In this document: in pieces, positions 26,065 to 34,644 of the stretch
How the letters are laid out: every line of letters starts with the position of its first letter
How positions within the stretch are numbered: the stretch's first letter is position 1
Origin: Roseateles terrae
Lineage (GTDB): Bacteria > Pseudomonadota > Gammaproteobacteria > Burkholderiales > Burkholderiaceae_C
Assembly (NCBI RefSeq): GCF_014192155.1
Contig: NZ_JACHXO010000004.1
Location: forward strand, 62,001 to 126,000
Length of the DNA stretch: 64,000 bases
Reading direction: 5' to 3'
Notes under the pieces: model-generated
Seen by the model: only the letters and a program-made list of their open reading frames with translations
Told to the model about the DNA's origin: nothing
The model's database searches: none
Made by a program: the position numbers and the translations under genes

Positions 26065-26084
26065 TCGGCTGATCGGCTGATCGG
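26061..26084. repeat. Triplicated CTGATCGG
   Basis: Three perfect head-to-tail copies of CTGATCGG. The TGA stop of the HAD gene lies inside the first copy. The rest of the gap (to 26202) is GT-rich with loosely repeated GTCGCGCCTGGTG and no gene. Confidence 0.8.
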
Positions 26085-26202
26085 CGCGCCTGGTGGTCGC
26101 GCCTGGTGCTCGCGCGTTGTTGTCTTGTCTGGTCGTCGCGTCTGGTACCGGAGCGGTCCGAGCCTGCCGCCATCCAGCATACGGATGGCAGACTGGCGAG
26201 CG

Positions 26203-27111
26203 TCACTGATCCTTCGCCAGCGGCAGCAAGGCCTTCGCCGCTTCAATGCGCAGTGCCATTGGCACGGCACTGTCGTTCATCACCTGCATCAGAAATGCGC
26301 GAGGGTCGCTGAACGTCGGTGATCGTGAGGGGACGCCGCTCGTGAAAGGGGCTATTGCCTTCGCGACGGCAGCAGCGGCGTCCGCGTCGGCATGCTCGTC
26401 AGGATCTGCCGCCGTCCAACGCCCCGCCGCGGCGTCAGACGTCGTCTTTAGGACGCCGACGGAGATGGCGGAGGTCTCGCCCGGATTCAAAGCCGCCTCC
26501 ACCCCCTGCCCCAATCCCTTCCAGGCGTCCTGCCACTGCACGGGCGATATCGACCGCAATCCGCGCAGCAACTCCGCCTGCCCCTCTTCATTGGGCGGAA
26601 AGTCCAGCCACGGCGTCTCTTCAAAGACCGGTGCCAGTCCGGGTGCGACGAAGGCCGACCACTGATCCGGCGTCACTGCCGCCGGCACCGGACGCGCATG
26701 GGTCCAGCCCGCCGCGGTATCCGTCAGCTCCTCACCCGGCGAAGGGGCAGGAAAGCGCTGCACCCGCACCTCCTTCAGTTCCGGCAGGAAGCGTCGCTGC
26801 ACCGCCTGCAGGAAGCGCGCGGCATCCTGCGCCGCAACCGCCTCCTCCAGGGACCACCACAACTGAAAGCTCGGCCCGCCGGCAATGGCAATGGCGGGTG
26901 CCGGCCACGCCAGGTCCTCCTGCACCGCACGCCACAGTGGCGCCACGACGGACCAGTCCACCGGCCGACCGATGTCCAGCACCAAGGCGCGCACGCGGCC
27001 ATCGGCGCTGATCAGGTCCAGCCCGCCAGCGGCCTCAGGCGCCGTCGCAGTGGCGGTTGCAGTCGCGGTCGCGGCATACAAACGGTCAAATTCAGCTTGG
27101 AGTCGACTCAT
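26203..27111 (-). CDS. Hypothetical protein with AT dipeptide repeat and terminase-small-subunit-like C-terminus
   Basis: About 302 residues. Near the N-terminus is an Ala-Thr dipeptide run encoded by a degenerate GCGACT/GCAACC repeat. The centre is Trp/Ala/Pro-rich with no clear fold. The last ~35 residues (DPRAFLMQVMNDSAVPMALRIEAAKALLPLAKDQ) resemble a helical segment found in some phage terminase small-subunit-like proteins; no other phage genes are near, so this is only a local similarity. The start could be ATG 27111 or 27123. Function unknown. Confidence 0.55.
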   Translation of the reverse strand: MSRLQAEFDRLYAATATATATATAPEAAGGLDLISADGRVRALVLDIGRPVDWSVVAPLWRAVQEDLAWPAPAIAIAGGPSFQLWWSLEEAVAAQDAARFLQAVQRRFLPELKEVRVQRFPAPSPGEELTDTAAGWTHARPVPAAVTPDQWSAFVAPGLAPVFEETPWLDFPPNEEGQAELLRGLRSISPVQWQDAWKGLGQGVEAALNPGETSAISVGVLKTTSDAAAGRWTAADPDEHADADAAAAVAKAIAPFTSGVPSRSPTFSDPRAFLMQVMNDSAVPMALRIEAAKALLPLAKDQ

Positions 27112-27253
27112 GGGCAACGGCATCAAACAAACCTGAACTCTACTGGAGCCGCCGGACGCCCCACCCCACCTGGGGGGCCGCCCCTGCCCAGCCGTGGGCA
27201 TTATGTGTACCGTTGCAGCTGGATGGCGGCGGCGCCGTCACCGCGGAGGGTGC

Positions 27254-28450
27254 ATGAATCCGACCGACCTCTGGCCGGCGCTGGTCGCGCTGCTGCTGGC
27301 ACTGGGCACCACCTGGGTGCTCTCACGCCGCAGCCCATTACCGGAAGCGAGGGCCCGCTATCGGAGCATCGACGGTTTGCGCGGCTACCTCGCATTCGGC
27401 GTCTTTCTGCATCACGCCACCCTCTGGCAGAGTTACCGCGTCTCCGGCGCCTGGGCCTACCCGCCATCGGCGTTTTACGTCAACGCCGGCAAGGGCAGCG
27501 TCGCGCTGTTCTTCATGATCACCGCCTTCCTGTTCTTCGGCCGCCTGCTGGACGCCCGCACCCGTCGCATCGACTGGGCCCGGTTGTTCCTCGGCCGTCT
27601 GATGCGCCTGACACCCGCCTACCTGCTGATGTTGTTCCTGATGCTGACGCTGGTGGCCGTATTGACCCGGGGACGTCTGCAGGTGGAGACGGGCACGCTG
27701 CTCGGCAGCCTGAAGGACTGGCTGCTGTTCACCATCCCCGGACGCCCGGATGTGAACGGCCTGGCGCGCACCGAAATTCTGGTGGCCGGTGTGACCTGGT
27801 CGCTGCCGTACGAATGGATGTTCTATGCCGCCCTGCCGGTGCTGATGCTGATGCTGGGCGGACGTCCCGGGGTGCGCCCGCTGATGGTGCCGGTGGTGGC
27901 TGGCGTGCTGCTGCTGGTGTGGCGGCCTTCGCTGGGCAACCTGATGCCGTTTGCCGTGGGCATCGCGGCGGCCTTCGCCGCGCGGTGGCGCCCGCTGCAG
28001 CACTTTGCACACACGCCGCTCGCGTCGGCGCTCACGCTGACCAGCCTGGTGGGCGGATTTGCTTTGCCCATGTCCGCCGTCTCACCTCTGCCGCAGATGC
28101 TGCAAGCCTTTGCCTTTGTGCTGATCGCTTGTGGCAATGACCTGTTCGGAGGGCTGTCCTCCCGACTGTCGCGCCACTTCGGGGAGCCGACCTATAGCGT
28201 CTATCTGCTGCATGGGCTGGTGTTATTTGTGAGCTTTCACTGGTGCGTGGCATGGATGACCGGCGTCAACGCTGCGCAGTTGAGCGCCACCCAGCATTGG
28301 CTGGTGGTCTGGATGATGACGCCGGTGCTGATGACGCTCAGTCACTGCAGCCACCGCTATGTGGAGATGCCGGGCCTGGCGCTGACGGAGCCCTGGCTCC
28401 AGCGCATCCGGGCGACAGCGGTCTGGGGCGCTTCCCCGCAGCGCCCTTAG
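27254..28450 (+). CDS. Integral membrane acyltransferase (OafA/YrhL, acyltransferase 3 family)
   Basis: A 398-residue polytopic membrane protein with about ten helices. The early RYRSIDGLRGYLAFGVFLHHA is the family signature with the catalytic His, and VALFFMITAFLFFGRLL follows, as in PF01757. These enzymes O-acylate surface polysaccharides, lipid A parts or other exported molecules. GGAGG five bases before ATG 27254 sets the start. It stands alone, divergent from the gene at 26203-27111, so the acceptor cannot be inferred. Confidence 0.88.
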   Translation: MNPTDLWPALVALLLALGTTWVLSRRSPLPEARARYRSIDGLRGYLAFGVFLHHATLWQSYRVSGAWAYPPSAFYVNAGKGSVALFFMITAFLFFGRLLDARTRRIDWARLFLGRLMRLTPAYLLMLFLMLTLVAVLTRGRLQVETGTLLGSLKDWLLFTIPGRPDVNGLARTEILVAGVTWSLPYEWMFYAALPVLMLMLGGRPGVRPLMVPVVAGVLLLVWRPSLGNLMPFAVGIAAAFAARWRPLQHFAHTPLASALTLTSLVGGFALPMSAVSPLPQMLQAFAFVLIACGNDLFGGLSSRLSRHFGEPTYSVYLLHGLVLFVSFHWCVAWMTGVNAAQLSATQHWLVVWMMTPVLMTLSHCSHRYVEMPGLALTEPWLQRIRATAVWGASPQRP

Positions 28451-28600
28451 ACAAATCTTTGAAGACACGCTGGAATCCTGCTTTTCGTCAATTCACCGTC
28501 ACAAACGATAGGCACAATGCAAGGCATCCGAGACAAACAACCGGCTGCGACATAGGGCAGAAAGCTGGAACCCGTCACCAGCGTCCGGATACCTATCCCC

Positions 28601-28635
28601 AAGGCCACCGACTCAGTGCGGTGGCCTTTTTCTTT
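28601..28635 (+). terminator. Rho-independent terminator
   Basis: AAGGCCACCG (28601-28610) pairs with CGGTGGCCTT (28619-28628), followed by TTTCTTT. It lies 150 bases after the acyltransferase stop. The rest of 28451-28927 holds no gene that I can support. Confidence 0.8.
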
Positions 28636-28927
28636 GGCTCGTTGGCTCTTTGGCGCGGATCAAGGCGGCAGCGACAGGCGACGTTGCTCGTTCATTGCCA
28701 GATCCAGAATTGCTACTTGTCGTGCGCGTACGGTCTTTGCCGCCGTCGCGCCCAGCCGTCACCTCATGTAAAGAACCATAAAACCGGACCTTTTGGCGGC
28801 GGTCCCGAAGGGGGCGCGTGCGATCCTTCGGCCTCTTTTCAACTCTGACACGAAGTTCGCCGCGTCCCGCGTCCCAGCCGCCGCCAAGTCCGGACCGCTT
28901 GCATCGCCGTTGCTCTTGCCTGCCCCG

Positions 28928-31396
28928 ATGACACGCACCTGCCACCCCGCCTTGCATCCGCTTTCCCTGGCTCTGCTGATGGCCTTGAGCGCCCTGGCCG
29001 CGCCCGCCCAGGGCCAAGGCGCACCTGCGCCTGCACCTGCACCTGCACCTGCAGCCGCGAGCCCCACCGCTCCCACGCCCACAACGGCCCCAGCACCCGC
29101 TGCCACACCGGCGCCTGCAGCCGCCCGCGCTCCGGGCCGTTCACAGGCTCCAGCGTCCAAACCCTCCAACGCGCCCGCGTCCCCCGCGCCAGCGCCACGG
29201 CCCGACGACGACCCGCAGCAACTCCAGCGCGTGGAGGTCCAGGGCAAGTCCAGTGACGATGCCCAGCGGCGCGCGTCCACGGCGTCCAAGATCATCATCG
29301 GCCGCGAGGAAATCGAGCGTTATGGCGACAGCACCATCGGCGAGGTGCTCAAGCGCCTGCCCGGCGTCACCACCGGCGGCCGTCCAGGACGTGGTGGCGA
29401 GGTCCGTATGCGCGGCATGGGGTCCGGCTACACGCAGATCCTGGTCAACGGCGAGCGGATGCCGCCGGGTTTCTCCCTGGACGAACTGCCGCCCGACCAG
29501 ATCGAACGCATCGAGGTGATGCGCGCGCCTACGGCCGAGTTCGGCGCACGCGCCGTGGCAGGCACCATCAACGTGGTGCTGCGCGAGGCGCTGCAGCGGC
29601 GGCTCAATGAAGTGCGCGCCGCGCTGGCGGCGGAGAACGGGCAGGTGCGTCCGCACCTGAGCTGGACCCGCAACGACAAGCTGGACGACCACGGCAGCGC
29701 CTACAACCTGACGGTCAATGCGATGCAGAACCGTCAGCAGGAGGATGTGAACAGCCGCACCGTCACCCTGGTGCCGGACACCGGTGACCAGACGGTGCTG
29801 CAGACCCTGGGTCGCAGCAGCAGCAGCCGCAAGTCCCTCAACATGACGGGGCGTGTGCAATGGCGGCTGGACGGCGGCGACACGCTGGCGCTGCAGCCGT
29901 TCGTCGTGGTCAACCGCGGCACGAGTGCCAGTGTCTACGATCAGGTGCAGACCCCTGAAGTGACGTCCGGCCCGGACCATTACGACTTCAACCATGTGGA
30001 AACGCAAGGCACCAACCGCTCGGTCATGGCGCGTCTGAATGCTCAGTGGAACAAGCGCCTGAGCGATGTGAGCCGTCTGGAGCTGCGGGGGGGCGTCGGC
30101 CGCATGTCGATGAACAGCGAGAGCGACCGCCGCGAATACGAAGACACCACCCTCACCCGCACCCAGGACGACCACACCCGCAGCCGGGACACCTCCTGGA
30201 GCTTCAACAGCAAATACAACCACCAGCTGCCGGACGAGCACAACTTCGTCGCCGGCCTGGAGGGTGAAGGCACCGGCCGCAACCAGACGCGCAATTGCCT
30301 GCAGAACGGCAGCAGCTGCAGCTATCTGCTGGACTTTGGGGATGACGTCGATGCGTCCACCCGCCGCCTGGCCGCCTATGCGCAGGACGAGTGGAGCGTG
30401 GGCAAGCAATGGGGCTTTTATGCGGGCCTGCGCTGGGAAGGCATCCAGACCGACAGCAAGGCCACCAACTACAACGTCAGCAACAGCTCCAGCGTGTGGA
30501 CGCCACTGCTGCATGCGGTCTACAAGCTGGACGACAAAAGCCGCGAGCAGATCCGCGCCAGCCTGACCCGCAGCTATCGCTCGCCGCAGCTCAATGACCT
30601 GATTGCGCGGCCCAGCGTCAACTCGCAGTACCCGTGCCTGAATGGCGTGCCCTGCGGCACCAATGCCATCAACTATCCGGACCGGATGGGCAACCCCGAC
30701 CTGAAGCCGGAGATGGCCACCGGGGTGGAGCTGGGCTGGGAAAAATACATGACCAAGGGGGGGCTCATCAGTGCCAACCTGTTCTATCGACACATCAACG
30801 ACCTCATCCGCACGGTCACCGCGCTGGAGGATGTGAGCTGGTCCACGGAGCAGCGCTGGGTGGCCAAGCCGCGCAACATTGGCACGGCGCAGACCTACGG
30901 GGTGGAGCTGGAGGCCAAGTTCCGGCTGGATGAATATCTGACGGATGCGTGGCCGGTGAACATCCGCAGCAACCTGTCACTCTTTCATTCGAAGGTGGAC
31001 GGCATCCAGGGGCCTGACAACAAGCTGGACCAGCAGCCGCGCTACACCGCCAACCTGGGTGCCGACTATCGGCTGCGCAGCCTGCCGCTGACGCTCGGGG
31101 GCTCCGTCAATTACACGCCGGCCAACACCGTCCAGCAGACGACGCTGACGGCGGTGAGCAGCGACAAGAAGCGGGTGTTTGATCTGTTTGCCAGCTGGAA
31201 CCTGTCCTCCAGCACGGCACTACGGGTCTCGGCGACCAACCTGGCGCCGCTGGACTACGGCACCGGCAGTGTCTCGGTGGTACCGGCGCGCTACGCCGCC
31301 AACGGCACCCTCATCAGCCCTGCCAAGCTGGTGACCGGCGAAAGCACCGGGCGCAGCTTCACACTGTGGCAAGTCCGCCTCGAAATGAAGATTTGA
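28928..31396 (+). CDS. TonB-dependent outer-membrane receptor with Ala-Pro linker
   Basis: An 822-residue receptor. A signal peptide (MTRTCHPALHPLSLALLMALSALAAPAQG) is followed by a ~60-residue Ala/Pro-rich linker, then a plug domain (TIGEVLKRLPGVTTGGRPGRGGEVRMRG...ILVNGERM...IERIEVMRAPTAEFGARAVAGTINVV) and a large barrel with YRSPQLNDLIARP. The C-terminus ends LEMKI. The plug type is that of FepA/CirA-like or carbohydrate/peptide receptors of Xanthomonadales and Caulobacterales; the substrate is unknown. No TonB/ExbBD or metabolic partner is adjacent. The start at 28928 is chosen for the signal peptide; the frame is open back to 28793. Confidence 0.88.
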   Translation: MTRTCHPALHPLSLALLMALSALAAPAQGQGAPAPAPAPAPAAASPTAPTPTTAPAPAATPAPAAARAPGRSQAPASKPSNAPASPAPAPRPDDDPQQLQRVEVQGKSSDDAQRRASTASKIIIGREEIERYGDSTIGEVLKRLPGVTTGGRPGRGGEVRMRGMGSGYTQILVNGERMPPGFSLDELPPDQIERIEVMRAPTAEFGARAVAGTINVVLREALQRRLNEVRAALAAENGQVRPHLSWTRNDKLDDHGSAYNLTVNAMQNRQQEDVNSRTVTLVPDTGDQTVLQTLGRSSSSRKSLNMTGRVQWRLDGGDTLALQPFVVVNRGTSASVYDQVQTPEVTSGPDHYDFNHVETQGTNRSVMARLNAQWNKRLSDVSRLELRGGVGRMSMNSESDRREYEDTTLTRTQDDHTRSRDTSWSFNSKYNHQLPDEHNFVAGLEGEGTGRNQTRNCLQNGSSCSYLLDFGDDVDASTRRLAAYAQDEWSVGKQWGFYAGLRWEGIQTDSKATNYNVSNSSSVWTPLLHAVYKLDDKSREQIRASLTRSYRSPQLNDLIARPSVNSQYPCLNGVPCGTNAINYPDRMGNPDLKPEMATGVELGWEKYMTKGGLISANLFYRHINDLIRTVTALEDVSWSTEQRWVAKPRNIGTAQTYGVELEAKFRLDEYLTDAWPVNIRSNLSLFHSKVDGIQGPDNKLDQQPRYTANLGADYRLRSLPLTLGGSVNYTPANTVQQTTLTAVSSDKKRVFDLFASWNLSSSTALRVSATNLAPLDYGTGSVSVVPARYAANGTLISPAKLVTGESTGRSFTLWQVRLEMKI
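29021..29050 (+). repeat. Hexanucleotide repeat encoding Ala-Pro
   Basis: Five GCACCT-type units (one GCGCCT variant) encode AP dipeptides in the linker of the TonB receptor. Unit number can change without frame loss. Confidence 0.85.
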
Positions 31397-31479
31397 TCTC
31401 CACGCACCCAAGCGCTGGCTCCAGCGCAGCGCCGAGCCAACCGCGATCGGGTTGACCGCACGGGGGCCGCCGCCGGGCC

Positions 31480-31550
31480 GCTCCCAAGGCGGCCCCCAGC
31501 CCCCGCGGGGGGCGGATGGGTGCGCCCTAGGCGCAACCATCCGGGGGCTC
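31480..31550. repeat. GC-rich REP-like intergenic element
   Basis: A G/C-only region with nested palindromes (GGCGGCCCCC, CCCCCGCGGGGGG and GGTTGCGCCTAGGGCGCA-like arms). A related element lies at 52013-52066 (GCCCCCTGGGGGGC, then GCGCGCAGCGCGTAGGGGGG). Such elements recur in Burkholderiales intergenic regions. The rest of 31397-31704 has no gene. Confidence 0.5.
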
Positions 31551-31551
31551 C

Positions 31552-31585
31552 ATCAAGCAAAAGAGGCCACCCAACTGGGTGGCCT
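31552..31585 (-). terminator. Rho-independent terminator for the cold-shock-domain gene
   Basis: On the minus strand AGGCCACCCA and TGGGTGGCCT form a 9-10-bp stem followed by CTTTTGCTT. It lies about 120 bases after the stop of the gene at 31705-32103. Confidence 0.7.
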
Positions 31586-31704
31586 GAAAGGTAGTCATCG
31601 AGGGCGATCACTACCTGGGCGACGGGACCGACCAGCGTCGGTCCCCCACGAGAATCATCACGGGCGCAGCCGGAGCGGGGCAACCATCCCCGGCTGCATC
31701 CGCC

Positions 31705-32103
31705 TTATCGGTTGACCGCGGTCGCGCGTTGCTTGGCCATCGCCGAGCCCGACGGCGACCACAAGGTGGCGCTCAGCCCCAGCACCATCACACCCATCAC
31801 CATCCACATCAGCGGCGTGATGCGACGGCGGCGACCAATCGGACGCGGGCGGGAAGATGTGCGAGCTGCGCGCAATTGAGGCGGCACTTTGTAGGGGGAC
31901 AGGCGTTGCAGACGCACGGCCTGTTTGCTGCCGTCACTTCTGGAAACAACCTCGAAGCTCAGGCGCTCACCTTCCTGCGGTGCCTGCCCGTCCATCGGGA
32001 ATGCGGACACATGAACGAAGAGCGCTTCACCGCCCTGTTCCGGCTGCAGCAGCCCGTGCCCACGTTCCCCATACCAACTGTTCAAAGTGCCTTCGAATCG
32101 CAT
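31705..32103 (-). CDS. Membrane-anchored cold-shock-domain protein
   Basis: A 132-residue protein. Residues 1-70 form a cold-shock (OB-fold) domain: FEGTLNSWYGERGHGLLQP carries the RNP1-equivalent and ALFVHVSAF is RNP2. A basic linker (RTSSRPRPIGRRRR) follows, then one hydrophobic helix (MWMVMGVMVLGLSATLW). This is a CSD linked to a membrane segment, like CSD-DUF1294 proteins but much shorter, since DUF1294 normally has several helices. It probably binds nucleic acid at the membrane. GGGGGAAGG upstream of ATG 32103 is a strong ribosome site. The 180 bases between this start and the BMP gene on its right hold only a small hairpin. Confidence 0.8.
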   Translation of the reverse strand: MRFEGTLNSWYGERGHGLLQPEQGGEALFVHVSAFPMDGQAPQEGERLSFEVVSRSDGSKQAVRLQRLSPYKVPPQLRAARTSSRPRPIGRRRRITPLMWMVMGVMVLGLSATLWSPSGSAMAKQRATAVNR

Positions 32104-32287
32104 GGTGACCTTCCCCCTCGCATGAACTAGAAAAACCCGGGTGTCTCACGTCCGGGAACGGAACGCATGGTGCCCACACTGGCCCCGGGTGGGGCAACAG
32201 CCTGTAAGCGCTGCAACGCCCGGCCTTCCCCCCCGAAATGGAGGGTGCCCATTGCTGCGATCCGAGGGGTGAAGTCAGCGGAAGGGG

Positions 32288-33538
32288 TCAGGGCTTGGAC
32301 GGCAGTTGCCCGTCGATGCCCTGCACATAGAACTTGATGCCCTGCAGGAACTTGTCATCGGCGACCTGATCCTTGGCCAGCACTTCCTTGCCATCCTGCC
32401 CCAGCATCGGGCCCTTCCAGATGACAAAGCGGCCGTCCTTCAAGCCGGCCTTGATCTTGTCGACCCGGGCCTTCACCTCGGCCGGCACGACGCTGTTCAG
32501 GCCCACCAGATCAATCGCCCCTTCCTTCACGCCCCACCAGCTGTGCTTGCCCGCGCCTGCGGTCCAGCTGCCGTCCAGTGCGGCCTTGATGCTGGCGCTG
32601 TAATAGGGCGTCCAGTTCACCACGGCGGAGGCCAGGTGGGCCTTGGGACCGTAGCTGCTCATGTCCGAGTCCCAGCCGAAGGCATAGATGCCGTTTTTCT
32701 CGGCGGTCTGCAGCACGGCGCTGGAATCGGTGTTCTGCATCAACACGTCAGCCCCGGCATTGATCAGCGTCTGTGCCGCATTGGTTTCCTGAGGCGGGTT
32801 GAACCATTCGTTCACCCACACCACCTTCACCGTCGCCTTCGGATTGGACGAGCGTGCACCCAGGGTGAAGCTGTTGATGTTGCGGATGACCTCCGGAATG
32901 GCGATGGAGCCGACCACGCCCAGGGTGTTGGACTTGGTCATGGCACCGGCCACCACACCGGCCAGGTAGGCGCCCTCGTAGGTGCGCGCATCGTAGGTGC
33001 GCATGTTGGCTGCCTGCTTGTAGCCAGTGGCATGTTCAAACTTCACCTGCGGACTGTCCGCCGCGACCTTGAGCATCGGCTCCATGTAGCCGAAGGTGGT
33101 GCCGAAAACCAGGGTGTTGCCCTGCTGGACCAGATCGCGGAACACCCGCTCGGCGTCCGCGCCTTCGGGTACCTTCTCGACGAAGGTCGTCTTGATGCGG
33201 TCGCCAAACTCCTGTTCCACCGCCTTGCGGGCGTTGTCATGCGCGAATGTCCAGCCCCCGTCCCCCACCGGGCCGACGTAGGCAAAGGCCACCTGCAGCG
33301 GCGCGCTTGCCGCCGCAGCGGGTGCGGCACCGGATGCGGCGGGGCTCGTTCCGGCGTCGTCCTTCTTGCCACAGGCGGCCAGCATCACCACCGCGGCGGC
33401 AGCCACCAGCAGGGGATGGCGCAGGCCTCCCCGGCGTTCCCGGCGCCGCTCAGGGCGGGCGGCGGCACGGGCGGCTGCATGCCGTGGCGTCATGCAGGCG
33501 GCGTCCAAAGGGCGGACGAAGAAAGACAGGGTAGACAT
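32288..33538 (-). CDS. BMP-family ABC transporter substrate-binding lipoprotein (purine/nucleoside)
   Basis: A 416-residue lipoprotein (PF02608, BMP/PnrA family). A long Arg/Ala-rich N-terminus leads to a signal helix and lipobox LAAC (C56). The binding domain follows (VAFAYVGPVGDGGWTFAHDNAR... TYEGAYLAGVVAGAMT...). Members bind nucleosides or purines; the guanine deaminase and xanthine dehydrogenase nearby support that. AGGAG before ATG 33538 sets the start. It is last in the purine operon and separated from the permease gene by 185 bases of repetitive DNA, which may hold a processing site or its own promoter to make more binding protein. Confidence 0.9.
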   Translation of the reverse strand: MSTLSFFVRPLDAACMTPRHAAARAAARPERRRERRGGLRHPLLVAAAAVVMLAACGKKDDAGTSPAASGAAPAAAASAPLQVAFAYVGPVGDGGWTFAHDNARKAVEQEFGDRIKTTFVEKVPEGADAERVFRDLVQQGNTLVFGTTFGYMEPMLKVAADSPQVKFEHATGYKQAANMRTYDARTYEGAYLAGVVAGAMTKSNTLGVVGSIAIPEVIRNINSFTLGARSSNPKATVKVVWVNEWFNPPQETNAAQTLINAGADVLMQNTDSSAVLQTAEKNGIYAFGWDSDMSSYGPKAHLASAVVNWTPYYSASIKAALDGSWTAGAGKHSWWGVKEGAIDLVGLNSVVPAEVKARVDKIKAGLKDGRFVIWKGPMLGQDGKEVLAKDQVADDKFLQGIKFYVQGIDGQLPSKP

Positions 33539-33603
33539 GAACACTCCTGAACGAGAAATGAAGGGACTGATGCCGCTGGCAAGTCGCGTCGGGTCGGGCC
33601 TGC

Positions 33604-33682
33604 GACCGGCGCAGTGGTTCCCGCAGCCATCGGCGCAGCAACCCGCCCAACCATCGTCGCAGCCATCGGCGAAGCCATCGCG
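33604..33682. repeat. Degenerate GCAGCCATCGG repeats between purine-transport genes
   Basis: Imperfect repeats of GCAGCCATCGGCG/GAAGCCATCG fill much of the 185-base gap 33539-33723. No promoter is obvious. Read on the minus strand as a chance frame they would give a Gly/Trp/Asp-rich peptide, but no start site supports translation. Confidence 0.5.
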
Positions 33683-33723
33683 CAGCGCACGGCTCATCCA
33701 GCCGATCGGCCAACTTGCCTGCA

Positions 33724-34644
33724 TCACGCGCCGGGATGGAAAGGCTTGCCGAGCGAGGCCGGCATGTTGGCGCGGATGAAGCTCTCGTTGCGCGAGATCA
33801 GCACCAGCACCACGATGGTGGCCAGGTAAGGCAGCATGCTGAGGAACTGGCTGGCCACCTGCACGCCCTGCCCTTGCAGGTGAAATTGCAGCATGGTGAC
33901 GCCGCCGAACAGATACGCGCCCAGCAGCACACGGCCGGCCCGCCAGGTGGCAAAGCTGGTCAGGGCCAGGGCGATCCAGCCCTTGCCGGCGATCATGCCC
34001 TCCACCCACAGCGGTGTGTAGACCACCGAGCAGTAGGCGCCGGCCAGGCCGCACAGCGCGCCGCCGGCCACCACCGCCATCAGGCGGATGCGCCGCACGG
34101 GATAGCCCAGCGCATGGGCCGACTCCGGCGACTCGCCCACCGCCCGCAGCACCAGTCCGCCGCGCGAGCGGGCCAGCCACCAGGCCAGGGCCGCGGCGAG
34201 CAACAGCGTCAGATAGACCAGCGGATGCTGGCGGAACAGCGCGGGGCCGATCCACGGCAGGTCCGACAGCACCGGAACGGCGAAGCCCGGGCGCGGCCCC
34301 AGCGTGGCGCGGGTGTAGTCCTGCCCCACAAAGGCCGAGAAACCAGCGCCAAACAGGCTCAAGGCCAGGCCGGTCGCATACTGATTGGTGTTGAGCAGGA
34401 CCACCAGCAGGCCAAATGCTAGCGCCATCAGCGCGCCGGCGCCCATGCCGGCCAGGAAGCCCACCACGTCGCTGCCGCTGTGCACCGTCGCGGCATACCC
34501 GGCAATCGCCGCCATCAGCATCATGCCTTCGGCGCCGAGGTTGACCACCCCGGCCCGCTCATTGATCAAGAGCCCCAGGGCAGCCAACGCCACCAGGGTG
34601 CCGGCGTTCAGCGTGGACGCCAGCAGCAACGGCCAGGCATCCAT
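33724..34644 (-). CDS. ABC transporter permease (purine/nucleoside type, NupQ-like)
   Basis: A 306-residue permease of the BPD_transp_2 family with about nine helices, containing GLLINERAGVVNLGAEGMMLMAA and the loop AVGESPESAHALGYPVRRIRLMAVV that contacts the ATPase. It overlaps the upstream permease gene by one base (ATGA-type coupling). With 34644-35714 it forms the heterodimeric channel. Confidence 0.9.
   Translation of the reverse strand: MDAWPLLLASTLNAGTLVALAALGLLINERAGVVNLGAEGMMLMAAIAGYAATVHSGSDVVGFLAGMGAGALMALAFGLLVVLLNTNQYATGLALSLFGAGFSAFVGQDYTRATLGPRPGFAVPVLSDLPWIGPALFRQHPLVYLTLLLAAALAWWLARSRGGLVLRAVGESPESAHALGYPVRRIRLMAVVAGGALCGLAGAYCSVVYTPLWVEGMIAGKGWIALALTSFATWRAGRVLLGAYLFGGVTMLQFHLQGQGVQVASQFLSMLPYLATIVVLVLISRNESFIRANMPASLGKPFHPGA

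Noticed and set aside
26203-27111. Prophage remnant
   Set aside because: Only one short terminase-like segment; no capsid, tail, integrase or lysis genes nearby.
32288-34255. 655-codon open frame covering the BMP gene and part of the permease
   Set aside because: The frame is open by chance upstream; AGGAG before ATG 33538 and the lipoprotein signal mark the real start.
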